DNA of 64,000 nt from Flavobacterium frigidimaris (GCA_900129595.1 FQWG01000008.1:172055-236054); one strand, 5' to 3'. Shown: positions 43,829 to 53,689, numbered from the stretch's first letter. Program-made: numbers and translations. Notes: generated from the sequence alone by a model not told the origin.

Positions 43829-44662
43829 CTAATTCTTAAATTGCTTTTTATAGTCACTTGGATTCAATCCTGTATATTTCTTAAACAGTCGGTTCAGGTG
43901 ACTTGCATCGCTAAAACCAAATTCATATACAATTTCGTTGATTTGCAGATTGGTAAATTTCAATCTCGTTTCGATCAGTTTTATTTTATAGGCAATCGTA
44001 TATTGCTGAATACTTTGTCCGGTTTTGGTTTTAAAATATTCACTGATATAAGTAGGCGAAACATTAAACTCTAAAGCCATTTTTGTCGCCTTTAGGGCTT
44101 GCGGCTGGTAAATATTCTGATGTACATAATTAAGTAAATCCAAACTCGGTTCCGTGGGAACCGGAGCAAATGCAACCGGAGAAATAAGTGAAATATTTCT
44201 GGCTGCAATTGTAATAATGGTATTCAGAATCTGTTTGATAACTTCCTGCTGCTGCGGAAAATTACCGATTTCTTCCCGGATCAAAGCCTCAATCATCGCT
44301 CTTAATAAAGGTTTATCGGTGACTGTTTTTAAAATACAGCCCGGTAAATGATTGTGATTATGAAATATAAATTCCAACTTCTGGATCCAGTCATTGCTTT
44401 GGGTTTTAAGATAACTGTTCTGAAACCTGATAAAGAAAAACTTAGTTTTTTCAGCCACTTCAAAACTGTGCGTATCCTGAGGAAAAATCAAGAATAACTT
44501 ATCACAGGCGTATGGCAATCTGTGATCGTTTATGATTTGGGTTCCTTTTCCTTCCAAAACAAAAACCATTTCAAAAAATGTATTCTTCCGTTCTTTAGCC
44601 TCATATTCTGAAACTTCCAAAAACTGAAGTTCAAAAGGATAGTATAAATTTCTAATTTCCAT
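43829..44662 (-). CDS. AraC-family transcriptional regulator
   Basis: The 277-residue protein has an N-terminal cupin-like part (FFEMVFVLEGKGTQIINDHR, LFLIFPQDTHSFEV). The C-terminal AraC domain at about 178-277 contains ALKATKMALEFNVSPTYISE and NEIVYEFGFSDASHLNRLFK, ending in NPSDYKKQF. I start at ATG 44662; a TTG two codons earlier is less likely. It is divergent from the DoxX/polysaccharide deacetylase pair across 85 bases and probably controls them. Confidence 0.93.
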   Translation of the reverse strand: MEIRNLYYPFELQFLEVSEYEAKERKNTFFEMVFVLEGKGTQIINDHRLPYACDKLFLIFPQDTHSFEVAEKTKFFFIRFQNSYLKTQSNDWIQKLEFIFHNHNHLPGCILKTVTDKPLLRAMIEALIREEIGNFPQQQEVIKQILNTIITIAARNISLISPVAFAPVPTEPSLDLLNYVHQNIYQPQALKATKMALEFNVSPTYISEYFKTKTGQSIQQYTIAYKIKLIETRLKFTNLQINEIVYEFGFSDASHLNRLFKKYTGLNPSDYKKQFKN

Positions 44663-44747
44663 ACTCAAAAATACAAATTATTCCAATGATTGTACAAATT
44701 AAAAAAAGTAGTTCTTCCCAACTTTGTCATCTAAAATCATACAAAAT

Positions 44748-45140
44748 ATGGAAACAACTTCTTTTTTATTACTGCGTCTTGCCGTCGCCATCAGTATGTT
44801 TGGCCACGGATTGGTACGTCTCCCAAAACTAACTGCTTTCAGCAACTGGATGATTGGCAGTTTCGAAAATTCTATGCTGCCTAAAGTCATTGTGATACCT
44901 TTTAGCTACATTTTGCCGATAGCCGAATTCGTCATTGGTTTGCTTCTAATACTGGGTTTATTTACAAAACCTTCCTTGATAGCCGGAGGATTTGTCTTGC
45001 TGGTTTTATTATTCGGAACTTCAATGATCGAGAACTGGGAAGCCATTCCGTCACAATTAATTCACATTGCATTTTTTGCTTTGCTTTTGCATTTTATCGA
45101 TTACAATAGTTGGACAATTGACACTTTAATCAAAAAATAA
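44748..45140 (+). CDS. DoxX-family membrane protein
   Basis: The 130-residue protein has four membrane helices and the DoxX pattern: LLLRLAVAISMFGHGLVRLP at the start, ILPIAEFVIGLLLILGLFTK in the middle, and a final helix LIHIAFFALLLHF. DoxX-type proteins are small inner-membrane proteins linked to redox or sulfur metabolism. I choose ATG 44748, since the upstream TTG adds eight unconserved residues. The next gene starts 5 bases later. Confidence 0.88.
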   Translation: METTSFLLLRLAVAISMFGHGLVRLPKLTAFSNWMIGSFENSMLPKVIVIPFSYILPIAEFVIGLLLILGLFTKPSLIAGGFVLLVLLFGTSMIENWEAIPSQLIHIAFFALLLHFIDYNSWTIDTLIKK

Positions 45141-45145
45141 TCATC

Positions 45146-46096
45146 ATGGGTTCAAGAAGAAATTTTATCAAACAAACAGGAATTATTGGAATGGTCGGCT
45201 TGATCAATCCAATAGAAACTTTCGCAGAAGTATCACAAACAAAATCTTTTTTATCTGCTCCAAAAAAAAAATGGACAGATGGTTCACGATTAGTAGTATC
45301 GATTTCGATGCAATTCGAAGCTGGCGGACAACCTGATAATGCCGAAAGTCCGTTTCCTCAAAATATACAAAAAGGCTATATCGATCTTCCTGCCGCAACC
45401 TGGTACAATTACGGATACAAAGAAGGAATTCCGAGAATGTTAGACAATTGGGATAAACTGGGCGTAAAAGTTACCTCGCATATGGTGGGAACGGCAGTTT
45501 TGAAAAACCCGGAACTTGCTAAAGAAATTGTACAACGCGGTCATGAAGCCGCGGCACATGGCATGAACTGGAGCACGCAATATACAATGCCTTATGAAGA
45601 GGAAAAGAAATTTATAAAAGATGGTGTCGATGCCATCAAAAACATTACCGGTTTTACCGCTATTGGTTATAACGCCAACTGGTTGCGCCGGGGAACGAAT
45701 ACACTAAATATTCTGCAAGAACTGGGTTTCAAATATCATATCGATGATATCAGTCGCGATGAACCCTTTATTATTCAGGTAAAAAACAAGGATTTTGCTG
45801 TGGTTCCCTATACTTTAAGATGCAACGATATTGTTTTGATTGAAGGAAAAAACTTTTCGGCCGATCAATTCCTGCAACAGGTTAAAATGGAGTTCGATCA
45901 ATTGTACGCAGAAAGTGAAACACAACGCCGGCAAATGTCGATTAGTTTTCATGATCGTATTGGCGGAACTCCCCAAATGGTCAAAGCGGCAAACGATCTT
46001 ATTAAATACATGCAACAGCATAAAGGAGTGAGTTTTAAACGCAAAGATGAAATCGCTGAAATGGCATTGCACGATAAAACGACAATAAGAGAATAA
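45146..46096 (+). CDS. Polysaccharide deacetylase-family protein, Tat-exported
   Basis: This 316-residue protein begins with a twin-arginine signal (SRRNFIKQTG, residues 3-12, then a short hydrophobic run). The body fits the polysaccharide-deacetylase/PuuE-type NodB barrel: VSISMQFEAGG, GIPRMLDNWDKLGVKVTSHM, EIVQRGHEAAAHGMNWS and the late SFHDRIGGTP. Relatives include allantoinase-like PuuE. The usual Asp-Asp metal motif after strand one is altered (MQFE), so another substrate is possible. It is co-transcribed with DoxX. Confidence 0.87.
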   Translation: MGSRRNFIKQTGIIGMVGLINPIETFAEVSQTKSFLSAPKKKWTDGSRLVVSISMQFEAGGQPDNAESPFPQNIQKGYIDLPAATWYNYGYKEGIPRMLDNWDKLGVKVTSHMVGTAVLKNPELAKEIVQRGHEAAAHGMNWSTQYTMPYEEEKKFIKDGVDAIKNITGFTAIGYNANWLRRGTNTLNILQELGFKYHIDDISRDEPFIIQVKNKDFAVVPYTLRCNDIVLIEGKNFSADQFLQQVKMEFDQLYAESETQRRQMSISFHDRIGGTPQMVKAANDLIKYMQQHKGVSFKRKDEIAEMALHDKTTIRE

Positions 46097-46284
46097 AATA
46101 TATTTTAAACTTTGAAATCCATACCAGTAAAACTTGTGTGGATTTCTTTTTTTTAAGTATATGAGATTTCTTTCTTAAATTAGAGGTTCGAAAAAAACTT
46201 GCTTCAAGTTTCAAGTTTACACGCCAATTTTTTGTTTCAAATTTTACAAATAACATTTTACAGACAACATCTCACCAATAAAAA

Positions 46285-46752
46285 ATGAAAACAGAAAACA
46301 ACCACTTCGCAAAAGCCGAAATGCTGATTAGAAAACCTGTTTCAGAAGTTTTTCAGGCTTTTACAGATCCGGAAATTACCCGTAAATTTTGGTTTACAAA
46401 AGGTTCCGGAAAATTAGAACAAGACACCACAACAGAATGGACCTGGGAAATGTATGGTTTTTCATTAACCGTTACCACCCATGTTCTGCAGGAAAATCAT
46501 AAGATTGTGATCGAATGGGGAAATCCAGATGAAACGACTTTAGTAGAATGGATTTTTAGTCCGTTGAACGAACATGAAACTTTTGTGAGCATTACCAATT
46601 CAGGTTTAAAAGGTGATGCTGACAAAATAATCGATCAGGTAAGGAACTCAACAGAAGGTTTTACCTTAGTTTTAGCCGGAGCAAAAGCTTATCTAGAGCA
46701 TAATATTCAGCTGAATTTAGTCTTGGATCGATTTCCTAAAGGACTGGCATAA
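46285..46752 (+). CDS. SRPBCC/AHSA1-like domain protein
   Basis: The 155-residue protein fits activator-of-Hsp90-like SRPBCC proteins: RKPVSEVFQAFTDPEITRKF, WTWEMYGFSLTVTTHVLQE, KIVIEWGNPDETTLVEWIF and a C-terminal helix TEGFTLVLAGAKAYLEH. It is a small soluble ligand-binding fold. Two short genes follow at 16 and 6 bases, forming a small operon with a DUF1801 protein and a 2H phosphoesterase. Confidence 0.9.
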   Translation: MKTENNHFAKAEMLIRKPVSEVFQAFTDPEITRKFWFTKGSGKLEQDTTTEWTWEMYGFSLTVTTHVLQENHKIVIEWGNPDETTLVEWIFSPLNEHETFVSITNSGLKGDADKIIDQVRNSTEGFTLVLAGAKAYLEHNIQLNLVLDRFPKGLA

Positions 46753-46768
46753 AAAAAACATTAAAAAT

Positions 46769-47137
46769 ATGGATATAAAGAAACCTTCAACTATCGACGA
46801 ATATATTGGCGGATTCCCAAATAATATTCAGGAAATTCTGAAAAAAGTCAGAACAACGATTCAGAAAGCTGCTCCGGATGCCAAAGAGAAAATCAGTTAT
46901 TCGATGCCTGCTTTTGAACAAAACGGAATCGTGGTGTACTTTGCTGCTTTCAAAAAACATATTGGTTTGTATGCTTTACCAAGTGGTCATGAAACTTTTA
47001 AAAAAGAACTTTCGAAATATAAATCGGGAAAAGGTTCTGTACAATTTCCACTGAATGCACCAATACCTTTTGATTTAATAACCAAGATTGTAAAGTTTAG
47101 AGTGAAAGAAAACCTTGAAAAAGAAAAAAAGAAATAA
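46769..47137 (+). CDS. DUF1801 family protein (YdhG-like)
   Basis: The 122-residue protein matches the YdhG-type branch: TIDEYIGGFPNNIQEILKKV, KEKISYSMPAFEQNGIVVYF, AFKKHIGLYALPSGHETF and GSVQFPLNAPIPFDLITKIV. Members bind iron in Bacillus (frataxin-like), though most are unstudied. SRPBCC and DUF1801 genes are often neighbours. Confidence 0.9.
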   Translation: MDIKKPSTIDEYIGGFPNNIQEILKKVRTTIQKAAPDAKEKISYSMPAFEQNGIVVYFAAFKKHIGLYALPSGHETFKKELSKYKSGKGSVQFPLNAPIPFDLITKIVKFRVKENLEKEKKK

Positions 47138-47143
47138 TCTTCA

Positions 47144-47824
47144 ATGAATTTAACCGAACATTACAATCAGCTTTATATAAAATCTTCTGAAGCAATTTTA
47201 GAAGGTAATTACAAATTAGATACTCAGATAAATAATGCATCAGATTCCAGATTTGGTATCACTTTATTAATTCGTCCAAATGAAAAAATAAAAGCCAATA
47301 TTCAGCTGTTTCTAGACGAACTAAAGGCAATAGAACCCCATCAGTATTATTATCCTGATCCAGATATTCATATTACGGTTATGTCGATTATTTCGTGTTA
47401 CGAGGGTTTTACTTTAGATAAAATAAACATTCCGGAATATATCGATGTCATCCAGCAAAGCCTGGTGCATCTTGATCAAATTACAATCGAGTTTCGAGGC
47501 GTTACGGCTTCACCTTCTGCATTCATGATCCAAGGTTTCCCTACGGACGAATCATTGCATAATTTCAGGGATAAACTTCGTGAAAATTTTAAAAAATCCA
47601 CTTTAGAACAAAGCATCGATAGTCGGTATACGATTGCAACGGCACATACTACTGTGATGCGATTTCAGGAAAAACTTGTAAATCCGAAGGAATTAATAGC
47701 AACCGCAGCTCAATTTCGGGATTATGATTTTGGGGAATTTCAGGTTGAAAATTTGGAATTAGTTTATAACGATTGGTATCAGCGAGAAAAAAACACCATT
47801 CGCTTAGCCAATTTTATTATTTAA
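47144..47824 (+). CDS. 2H phosphoesterase superfamily protein (2'-5' RNA ligase-like)
   Basis: The 226-residue protein shows the two H-x-T motifs of the 2H superfamily, IHITVM (His76, Thr78) and AHTTVMRF (His168, Thr170), with the expected spacing of about 90 residues. Members are cyclic phosphodiesterases or RNA 2'-5' ligases. Annotations of this group as mutarotase appear to be unfounded. It is the last gene of a three-gene unit. Confidence 0.85.
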   Translation: MNLTEHYNQLYIKSSEAILEGNYKLDTQINNASDSRFGITLLIRPNEKIKANIQLFLDELKAIEPHQYYYPDPDIHITVMSIISCYEGFTLDKINIPEYIDVIQQSLVHLDQITIEFRGVTASPSAFMIQGFPTDESLHNFRDKLRENFKKSTLEQSIDSRYTIATAHTTVMRFQEKLVNPKELIATAAQFRDYDFGEFQVENLELVYNDWYQREKNTIRLANFII

Positions 47825-47894
47825 TTTACTCGCCACTAATTTTTTTGGGAATTCAAAAAAAACTTTTTGCCTTAGTGTCTTCATGGCAAAAAAC

Positions 47895-48257
47895 TTATTT
47901 ATTAAACTTCCCAAAATGCCATAAAACACCGGAAGGATCGTGTAAAAAACATTCGCTTCCCCAATCTAAATGTCGGGTTGGCGTTAGTTTTACACCATAT
48001 TTTTCTGTTAAGTTTAAGGTCAATAACTGATTGTAATAATCATCGACATCCTCGACTTCAAGGAAAATCATGGTGTTTTCGATCCAGCTTTTATCATAAT
48101 AATCCTGAAGATAAAAGGCTAAATCTCCGGTTTTAAAGACAGAAAACTTTGGATCTAAAACCCCCTCTTCAAAACCTAAATCTTTGTAAAAGTTTCTGGA
48201 TACTTCAAAATCTTTGGCACCAATAAACGGTCGGATGGATATTGCTTTGTGATTCAT
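47895..48257 (-). CDS. Glyoxalase/bleomycin-resistance (VOC) family protein
   Basis: The 120-residue protein has the VOC pattern: RPFIGAKDFEVSRNFYKDLGF at the start, LAFYLQDYYDKSWIENTMIF, and the C-terminal HLDWGSECFLHDPSGVLWHF with the His and acidic residues that often bind metal. It is one beta-alpha-beta-beta-beta unit pair and would act as a dimer. The function is not known. It converges on the 2H gene. Confidence 0.9.
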   Translation of the reverse strand: MNHKAISIRPFIGAKDFEVSRNFYKDLGFEEGVLDPKFSVFKTGDLAFYLQDYYDKSWIENTMIFLEVEDVDDYYNQLLTLNLTEKYGVKLTPTRHLDWGSECFLHDPSGVLWHFGKFNK

Positions 48258-48371
48258 TTTCTGTGATATTAAATTGATTATTATCTTTTCAAATTTAGTA
48301 AATAAAAATCGTAATGAGATTACCCCATTCTTTGCAAATCCATAAACAAAGTCAATATAAATGTGGTCAGC

Positions 48372-48403
48372 AAACCCGAAAGGTTTTAAAACCCTGTCGG
48401 GTT
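48372..48403. repeat. Palindromic repeat, CCTGACAGG type (copy 3)
   Basis: AAACCCGAAAGGTTTTAAAA followed by CCCTGTCGGGTT forms a hairpin with a bulge. It lies beyond the stop of the antiporter gene and may also help to end that transcript. Confidence 0.6.
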
Positions 48404-48424
48404 ATCACGATCTAAAAAATCAAT

Positions 48425-50572
48425 TTAGTTCTTCTTCAGAATATTCCCCAAACCACGGCCAATTTGTTCAATCGCTTCAAGTCCTTTGGTTAATGGCGTA
48501 GCAGTAAAATCTTCATAGGCATCCATAGAAGTTCCTTTGCGATCGTCTTGCGCATATACCAGAATCAGATTGTTATCATCAAATGATCTTTCGAATTTTT
48601 GAGGTAATCTGTCAAAGATCGATTGGTACGATACAGAACCTTTTCTGGATAAATTAAAGACAATCAAATCGTTTGGTTTTATTTCATCTGAAATAGATTC
48701 AAAATCATCCCAATCCATAATACTTTTAAAACCTAATTTAGCATTCAGTTTTAAATTTGCTGCAATTTGCTGAATGGTTTGATGTGTTTTATACTCGGCG
48801 TAAATCATAATCGGAATACTCAATTCCTGGGATAATCTACAGATTTTCTGTAATAATAAATGAAATCCAACTCCTCTTTCAGAGAATGGCGGGCAAATAA
48901 AAACCAGTCTTTTTTCTTCTATAAATGTTTTCTGAAATCTGCAGATGAACAAACTTTTATCAACATTATTAATGATTGAATCTACATTTTCACCAAAAAT
49001 CTTATCCAGAAAACCTGTTTTTCTAGGCCAGCCTATAATCACAATATCCGACATGATTTCTTTTGAAGTTCTGGCAATTCCGCTTGCAGGATTATGGTCA
49101 ATTCTGGCAATTGTATTTATTTTTACTTCTGAAGCCGAAGCCTGAATGACGAATTTATCAACTGCTTTTCGATACTTTAGAATATTTTTTTCGGCCTGAT
49201 CATTATTAGGAACAATCGTTAACAAAGTCACCGGATTAGATGATTTTTTATCTTTAATTAAAAGTGCAAAATCTAATAAAGTGGCTGTCGCCGAAGTTTT
49301 TGCTAACGGAATTAAAATGTGTTCGTCTAAAATCTGATCGCTGTGCGCATCTTCATGAGAAACTTCTTCCTCGCAAATTGCAATTTTTTTAGCCGCTTTT
49401 TCAGTGGCAAAAGAAGCTACAATACAAGTAATTAATATTAAAATAATAGTTCCGTTTAAGATATTTTCATCCAGAATCTTCGCTTTAAATCCAACCAAAA
49501 TAACCGCTAACGTTGCAGCGGCATGTGCACTGCTTAAGCCGAAAATAAGTTGCCTTTCGGTTTTAGTATATTTAAAAACAATCTGAGTAAAAAACGCTGC
49601 AATCCATTTTCCAAAAATAGCCACGACACTCAAAGTCCCGGCTACAATTAATGCTGTTGGCCCGCTAAGAATCACACTAATATCCACCAACATTCCCACC
49701 GAAATCAGGAAAAACGGAATAAACAATGAATTCCCGATAAAATCAATTCTATTCATCAGTGCAGACGAATGCGGAATCAAAGGATTTAATGCCAAACCTG
49801 CAACGAACGCTCCAATAATGGGCTCTACTCCTGCTACTTCGGCCAAAAAGGCTGCAAAGAAAACAACCGAAAGAACAAAGATATAATGAGCGTGTTTTTC
49901 GCTTTCCAATTTTTTAAAGAACCATTTCGCAATTCTCGGAATCACTAAAAACATAATAGCGGAGAAAATCGCCAGTGAAACGGTTAGTTTTATCCAGAAA
50001 GCCTGATTCAGGTTGCCTTGACTGCTTCCCATAATGACCGCCAGAATAATCAAAACCGCAGTATCTGTTAAGATCGTTCCTCCAACGGTGATCGCAACAG
50101 CCTGGTTTTTTGCTATGCCCAGTTTACTTACAATTGGATACGCCACCAAAGTATGCGTCGCAAACATACTTGCTGTCAAAAAACTGGCATTAAAATCATA
50201 TTGCAGTAAATAATAACAAACCGGAAATCCAATGGTTAAGGGAAAAATAAAAGTAAAGAACCCAAATAATAAACTCTTATTTCGATTGGCTTTAAACTCA
50301 TTCATATCCAATTCCAGACCTGCAATAAACATGATATACAAAAGTCCTATTGTTGAAAATAAATCTACGGCTGAATTTTTTGCAAGGATATTAAGTCCGT
50401 GAGGCCCAATAATTACTCCGGAAATAATAAGTCCGATAATTCCTGGAATATTTATTTTTTTTAATAAAATAGGTGACAAGAGAATAATGAAAAGTATCAA
50501 CGAGAAAATCAATACTGGGTTACTAAGGGGTAATTCGAATTCTTGTAAAAAATGCTTGAAAAATTCTATCAT
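48425..50572 (-). CDS. CPA2-type cation:proton antiporter with C-terminal universal-stress-like domains
   Basis: The 715-residue protein has about twelve membrane helices in residues 15-390, with the CPA2 features GLIISGVIIGPHGLNIL, FSTIGLLYIMFIAGLELDM and AFVAGLALNPLIP. The cytoplasmic part (about 400-715) holds two regions like universal stress proteins (EHILIPLAKTSATATLLDFA, then RLVFICPPFSERGVGFHLLL). It exchanges sodium or potassium for protons at the inner membrane; the stress-like domains may bind nucleotides and regulate it. It is divergent from sdaA across a 317-base gap. Confidence 0.92.
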   Translation of the reverse strand: MIEFFKHFLQEFELPLSNPVLIFSLILFIILLSPILLKKINIPGIIGLIISGVIIGPHGLNILAKNSAVDLFSTIGLLYIMFIAGLELDMNEFKANRNKSLLFGFFTFIFPLTIGFPVCYYLLQYDFNASFLTASMFATHTLVAYPIVSKLGIAKNQAVAITVGGTILTDTAVLIILAVIMGSSQGNLNQAFWIKLTVSLAIFSAIMFLVIPRIAKWFFKKLESEKHAHYIFVLSVVFFAAFLAEVAGVEPIIGAFVAGLALNPLIPHSSALMNRIDFIGNSLFIPFFLISVGMLVDISVILSGPTALIVAGTLSVVAIFGKWIAAFFTQIVFKYTKTERQLIFGLSSAHAAATLAVILVGFKAKILDENILNGTIILILITCIVASFATEKAAKKIAICEEEVSHEDAHSDQILDEHILIPLAKTSATATLLDFALLIKDKKSSNPVTLLTIVPNNDQAEKNILKYRKAVDKFVIQASASEVKINTIARIDHNPASGIARTSKEIMSDIVIIGWPRKTGFLDKIFGENVDSIINNVDKSLFICRFQKTFIEEKRLVFICPPFSERGVGFHLLLQKICRLSQELSIPIMIYAEYKTHQTIQQIAANLKLNAKLGFKSIMDWDDFESISDEIKPNDLIVFNLSRKGSVSYQSIFDRLPQKFERSFDDNNLILVYAQDDRKGTSMDAYEDFTATPLTKGLEAIEQIGRGLGNILKKN

Positions 50573-50862
50573 AATGTAATTTTATCTTCTTTATGGTATT
50601 TTAATTTTTCGAAAAAAGATGTATTCAAATTAAAATAAAACCTCAGAAGTTATTATTTACCGATTTATTTAAAAGTAAAAAAATCAGATTCTTTAGTGAT
50701 TGCTTCATTACAAAAATACCTAAAAAAATTGCGAACTTTTTACGAAAACCGCATATTAAGTAATAAAATTTGTTTCGTTGCCAAATTATTAAAATTTAAT
50801 ATTATTTTTAACAAAACTGCAACATTAACAAACGAAAGTAAATATTCATTGCATTATTCAAT
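50573..50862. other. AT-rich divergent intergenic region
   Basis: The gap between the antiporter and sdaA is very AT-rich. The plus-strand bases CAAAAATA at 50711-50718 form TATTTTTG on the minus strand, a possible antiporter -7 element but without a suitable TTG. I see no gene, RNA or clear repeat. Confidence 0.5.
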
Positions 50863-50870
50863 TATCTTTG
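50863..50870 (+). promoter_or_regulatory. Predicted -7 element of sdaA
   Basis: TATCTTTG is an exact match to TAnnTTTG, 19 bases before the start codon, implying a very short leader. A TTG lies only 11 bases upstream, too near for the standard spacing. Confidence 0.5.
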
Positions 50871-50889
50871 TCTTAATAAATATTGCACA

Positions 50890-52317
50890 ATGGAAGAATG
50901 TATCTCTGTTTTTGATATGCTTAAAATTGGCGTTGGCCCCTCAAGTTCTCATACTTTAGGGCCTTGGAGAGCCGCTGAACGTTTTTTAGAAGAGCTAAAA
51001 GACGAATCAATTTTAGATCAGGTTAAACGTGTGAAAGTCGATTTATACGGATCGCTTTCATTAACAGGAAAAGGTCACGCTACTGATTTATCTGTTATGT
51101 TGGGTTTAAGCGGGCAAGATCCTGAATATATTCCGGTTGATAATATTGCCGGAATCATTAAAACTATAGAGGACACGAACGAAATTATTCTCGCTAACAA
51201 ATATAAAATTCCATTTTATTTTCTTCAGGATATTGTATTCAATAAAGAGTTTCTTCCTTTTCATGCCAACGGATTAAAATTTACGGCTTATAAAGCTGAT
51301 GATTCTGAATATGAATCTATTTTCTATTCTATTGGAGGTGGTTTTGTTGTAAAAGAAGAACGTACCAATGCCAAAATCAAAGAGGTTATAAAATGTGCTT
51401 TCCCCTTCCCTATCCAAAACGCTGTTGAACTTTTAAATTATACAGTTTCAGAAAACAAATCCATTTCGGAAATTGTTTATGAAAACGAAAAATCGATGCG
51501 TCCGGAAGCTGAAATTCACTCCGAATTAATGCGCATCTGGAACACGATGTTAGAATGTATGTATATTGGCTGTCATACCGGAGGAATTCTCCCGGGCGGA
51601 TTAAACGTTCGCAGAAGGGCTTTTGATATGCACCAAAACTTAATAGGATTATCAAACTATTCCGATCCGCAAAGCTGGCTGGAAGAAATTAGAAAAACCG
51701 AAGTAAAATTTCGTCAAATCCTTAAATGGGTAAGTTGTTTTGCACTTGCCGTGAATGAAGTAAATGCTTCGTTAGGCCGAGTAGTTACTGCTCCAACAAA
51801 CGGAAGCGCTGGTGTAATTCCGGCTGTCTTAATGTATTATCTGGTTATTGAAAATCATGATGCAGGCGAAAAAGAAATCAAACAATTTTTGATGGTGGCC
51901 GGAGAAATTGGAAGTATTTTCAAAAAAGGATCTACAATCTCGGCTGCAATGGGCGGTTGTCAGGCCGAAATTGGTGTTTCGTCATCAATGGCTGCAGCGG
52001 CACTTTGCGAATTAATGGGCGGAACTCCTGCTCAGGTTTTAATGGCTGCAGAAATTGCCATGGAGCATCATCTTGGTTTAACCTGTGACCCAATTGGCGG
52101 TTTGGTACAGATTCCTTGTATTGAGAGAAATACAATGGGTGCCATAAAAGCCATAAATGCTGCCGAATTAGCTCTCGAAACTGATTCTAAAAATGCTAAA
52201 GTGCCTTTGGATAAAGTCATCAATACGATGTGGCAAACGGCAAAAGACATGAATTCTAAATACAAAGAAACCTCTGAAGGCGGATTGGCAATTGCTGTAA
52301 ATATGGCTGATTGCTAA
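50890..52317 (+). CDS. sdaA: L-serine ammonia-lyase, iron-sulfur type, single chain
   Basis: The 475-residue enzyme deaminates L-serine to pyruvate. The N-terminal beta domain begins [20 protein letters not shown]. The catalytic alpha domain has the cysteines that hold the 4Fe-4S cluster: one in GGCQAEIG and two in [16 protein letters not shown], with [12 protein letters not shown] earlier. [15 protein letters not shown] is also typical. Length matches the E. coli SdaA form with both domains fused. The start is fixed by the conserved SVFDM segment right after it. Confidence 0.95.
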   Translation: MEECISVFDMLKIGVGPSSSHTLGPWRAAERFLEELKDESILDQVKRVKVDLYGSLSLTGKGHATDLSVMLGLSGQDPEYIPVDNIAGIIKTIEDTNEIILANKYKIPFYFLQDIVFNKEFLPFHANGLKFTAYKADDSEYESIFYSIGGGFVVKEERTNAKIKEVIKCAFPFPIQNAVELLNYTVSENKSISEIVYENEKSMRPEAEIHSELMRIWNTMLECMYIGCHTGGILPGGLNVRRRAFDMHQNLIGLSNYSDPQSWLEEIRKTEVKFRQILKWVSCFALAVNEVNASLGRVVTAPTNGSAGVIPAVLMYYLVIENHDAGEKEIKQFLMVAGEIGSIFKKGSTISAAMGGCQAEIGVSSSMAAAALCELMGGTPAQVLMAAEIAMEHHLGLTCDPIGGLVQIPCIERNTMGAIKAINAAELALETDSKNAKVPLDKVINTMWQTAKDMNSKYKETSEGGLAIAVNMADC

Positions 52318-52328
52318 AAAAATAAAGG

Positions 52329-52417
52329 TTGCCACAGATTAAAAGATTTACACAGATTAAATAAGTATGAATTACGCATATTAAAAAAATCATTTTAAAT
52401 CCTTTAATCTGTGGCAA
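52329..52417. repeat. Long inverted repeat before the SH3 gene
   Basis: 52329-52349 (TTGCCACAGATTAAAAGATT and one more T) and 52397-52417 are inverted copies with one mismatch in 21 bases, 47 bases apart. The word (AATCTGTGGCAA) recurs at 42205-42220. It may end sdaA transcripts, although no T-run follows. Confidence 0.75.
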
Positions 52418-52440
52418 AAAACTCTTCCAAAATATACTTC

Positions 52441-53640
52441 ATGAAAAAATATTTCTTTCTTTTAGCCTTATTATTTTCCCCCCTTTTAATAAATGCTCAG
52501 GAACGTTATTTCCTGAATTCAGATACACGTTTGTATACTTCAGCAAACACTTCTGCTGATTTTTTAGGTTATTTTAAATACGGGGCCGAAGTACAATTAT
52601 TATCCGAAAGTAAAAATGGCTGGTACAAAGTAAAAGCTGATAATTTATCTGAAGGATATATTCCTGAAAAATTTGTAGCAAAGCGATTAAATGCCAGAGA
52701 TATTAAGGTGAGGGATAACGAAAATCCGCTTATAGAAGGTGACGATAATTATTATGGAAGTAATCATCTTTTTATATTGGTTGCCAGTTTAAAAGCACGT
52801 TCGCAGCCTGATAAAAATTCAAAAATTAGAGAGATTTTATATACCGGTGATCCTGTAGCTATTAATTACCTTCCTAAAAACCAGGAAGAATGGGTCAATA
52901 TTGGAGGGAATTTTAATGATGAATACTCCAAATTTACATTAAGAAAATTCGTTGGTAAAAGACCTGATTTTAATACGCTGCTAAAAGATTTTGACAAACT
53001 CGATGTCAATAATACTACAGAACGCAAAACTATTGGCGAACGAATTGTAGAACTGGCATGGAACAGTGACAATGCTACTTTAACTCCTGCATATCAAAGA
53101 TATTATGAAGTTGTCAAACAAATAAATGACCCCAAACTTATTGCTGAGACAGAATTAAACATGGCTATAGCCAAAGGATTAGCAAAACATAAAAAACCGG
53201 AAGAAATTCTTGCTTTCGTTAAAAAATCAGAGTTTATTTTGAAAGGAACAAAGACTAAATCCTGGTACCTAACTCAAAAAGATTTAGTAAAAACTTTCGG
53301 AAAACCTACTAAAAAGGCAACTGTAAGTGATGAATGCGGCATTTACTTAAGTGAAACTTTTTATTACTATCCCGATTTAGAAGCTTCTGTTGATGAAGAA
53401 AAAAATCAGGCCGAAATAACTAAAGTTTTTATTAACGAAAACAATAAGCTTGTTTTAAACCAAAACGCAACTTTAGACCATTCCTTAACTGAAAAAGCGT
53501 TTATCGAAAAATACGGAACTTACATTGGTGCTTCTATAAAAGCGCCACATTCTTACTCCATACAGATAGAAGACAGTGAATTTAGAATAGAATTTAAAGA
53601 CGGAAAAATATTTACCATCGAAATATTCTTCTATTGCTGA
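52441..53640 (+). CDS. SH3-domain exported protein
   Basis: The 399-residue protein has a signal peptide (residues 2-20, LLINAQ). Two bacterial SH3-type regions follow, at about 22-78 (SDTRLYTSANTSADFLGYFK, NGWYKVKADNLSEGYIPEKF) and 100-160 (LKARSQPDKNSKIREILYTG). The C-terminal half is helical, then beta-rich, and matches no family I know. SH3_3 domains often bind cell-wall peptides. I use ATG 52441; a GTG at 52411 lies inside an inverted repeat. Confidence 0.82.
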   Translation: MKKYFFLLALLFSPLLINAQERYFLNSDTRLYTSANTSADFLGYFKYGAEVQLLSESKNGWYKVKADNLSEGYIPEKFVAKRLNARDIKVRDNENPLIEGDDNYYGSNHLFILVASLKARSQPDKNSKIREILYTGDPVAINYLPKNQEEWVNIGGNFNDEYSKFTLRKFVGKRPDFNTLLKDFDKLDVNNTTERKTIGERIVELAWNSDNATLTPAYQRYYEVVKQINDPKLIAETELNMAIAKGLAKHKKPEEILAFVKKSEFILKGTKTKSWYLTQKDLVKTFGKPTKKATVSDECGIYLSETFYYYPDLEASVDEEKNQAEITKVFINENNKLVLNQNATLDHSLTEKAFIEKYGTYIGASIKAPHSYSIQIEDSEFRIEFKDGKIFTIEIFFYC

Positions 53641-53689
53641 TTTCAATCTATAATTATTCAATACTTTTACATCTTCAAAAAAAAACAAA

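Noticed and set aside
50696..50959. An 87-codon frame overlapping the start of sdaA
   Set aside because: It is AT-rich, runs into sdaA in another frame and shows no domain; sdaA is clearly real.
52411..52440. GTG-started extension of the SH3 protein
   Set aside because: The GTG belongs to the arm of an inverted repeat, and the ATG at 52441 is directly followed by a proper signal peptide.
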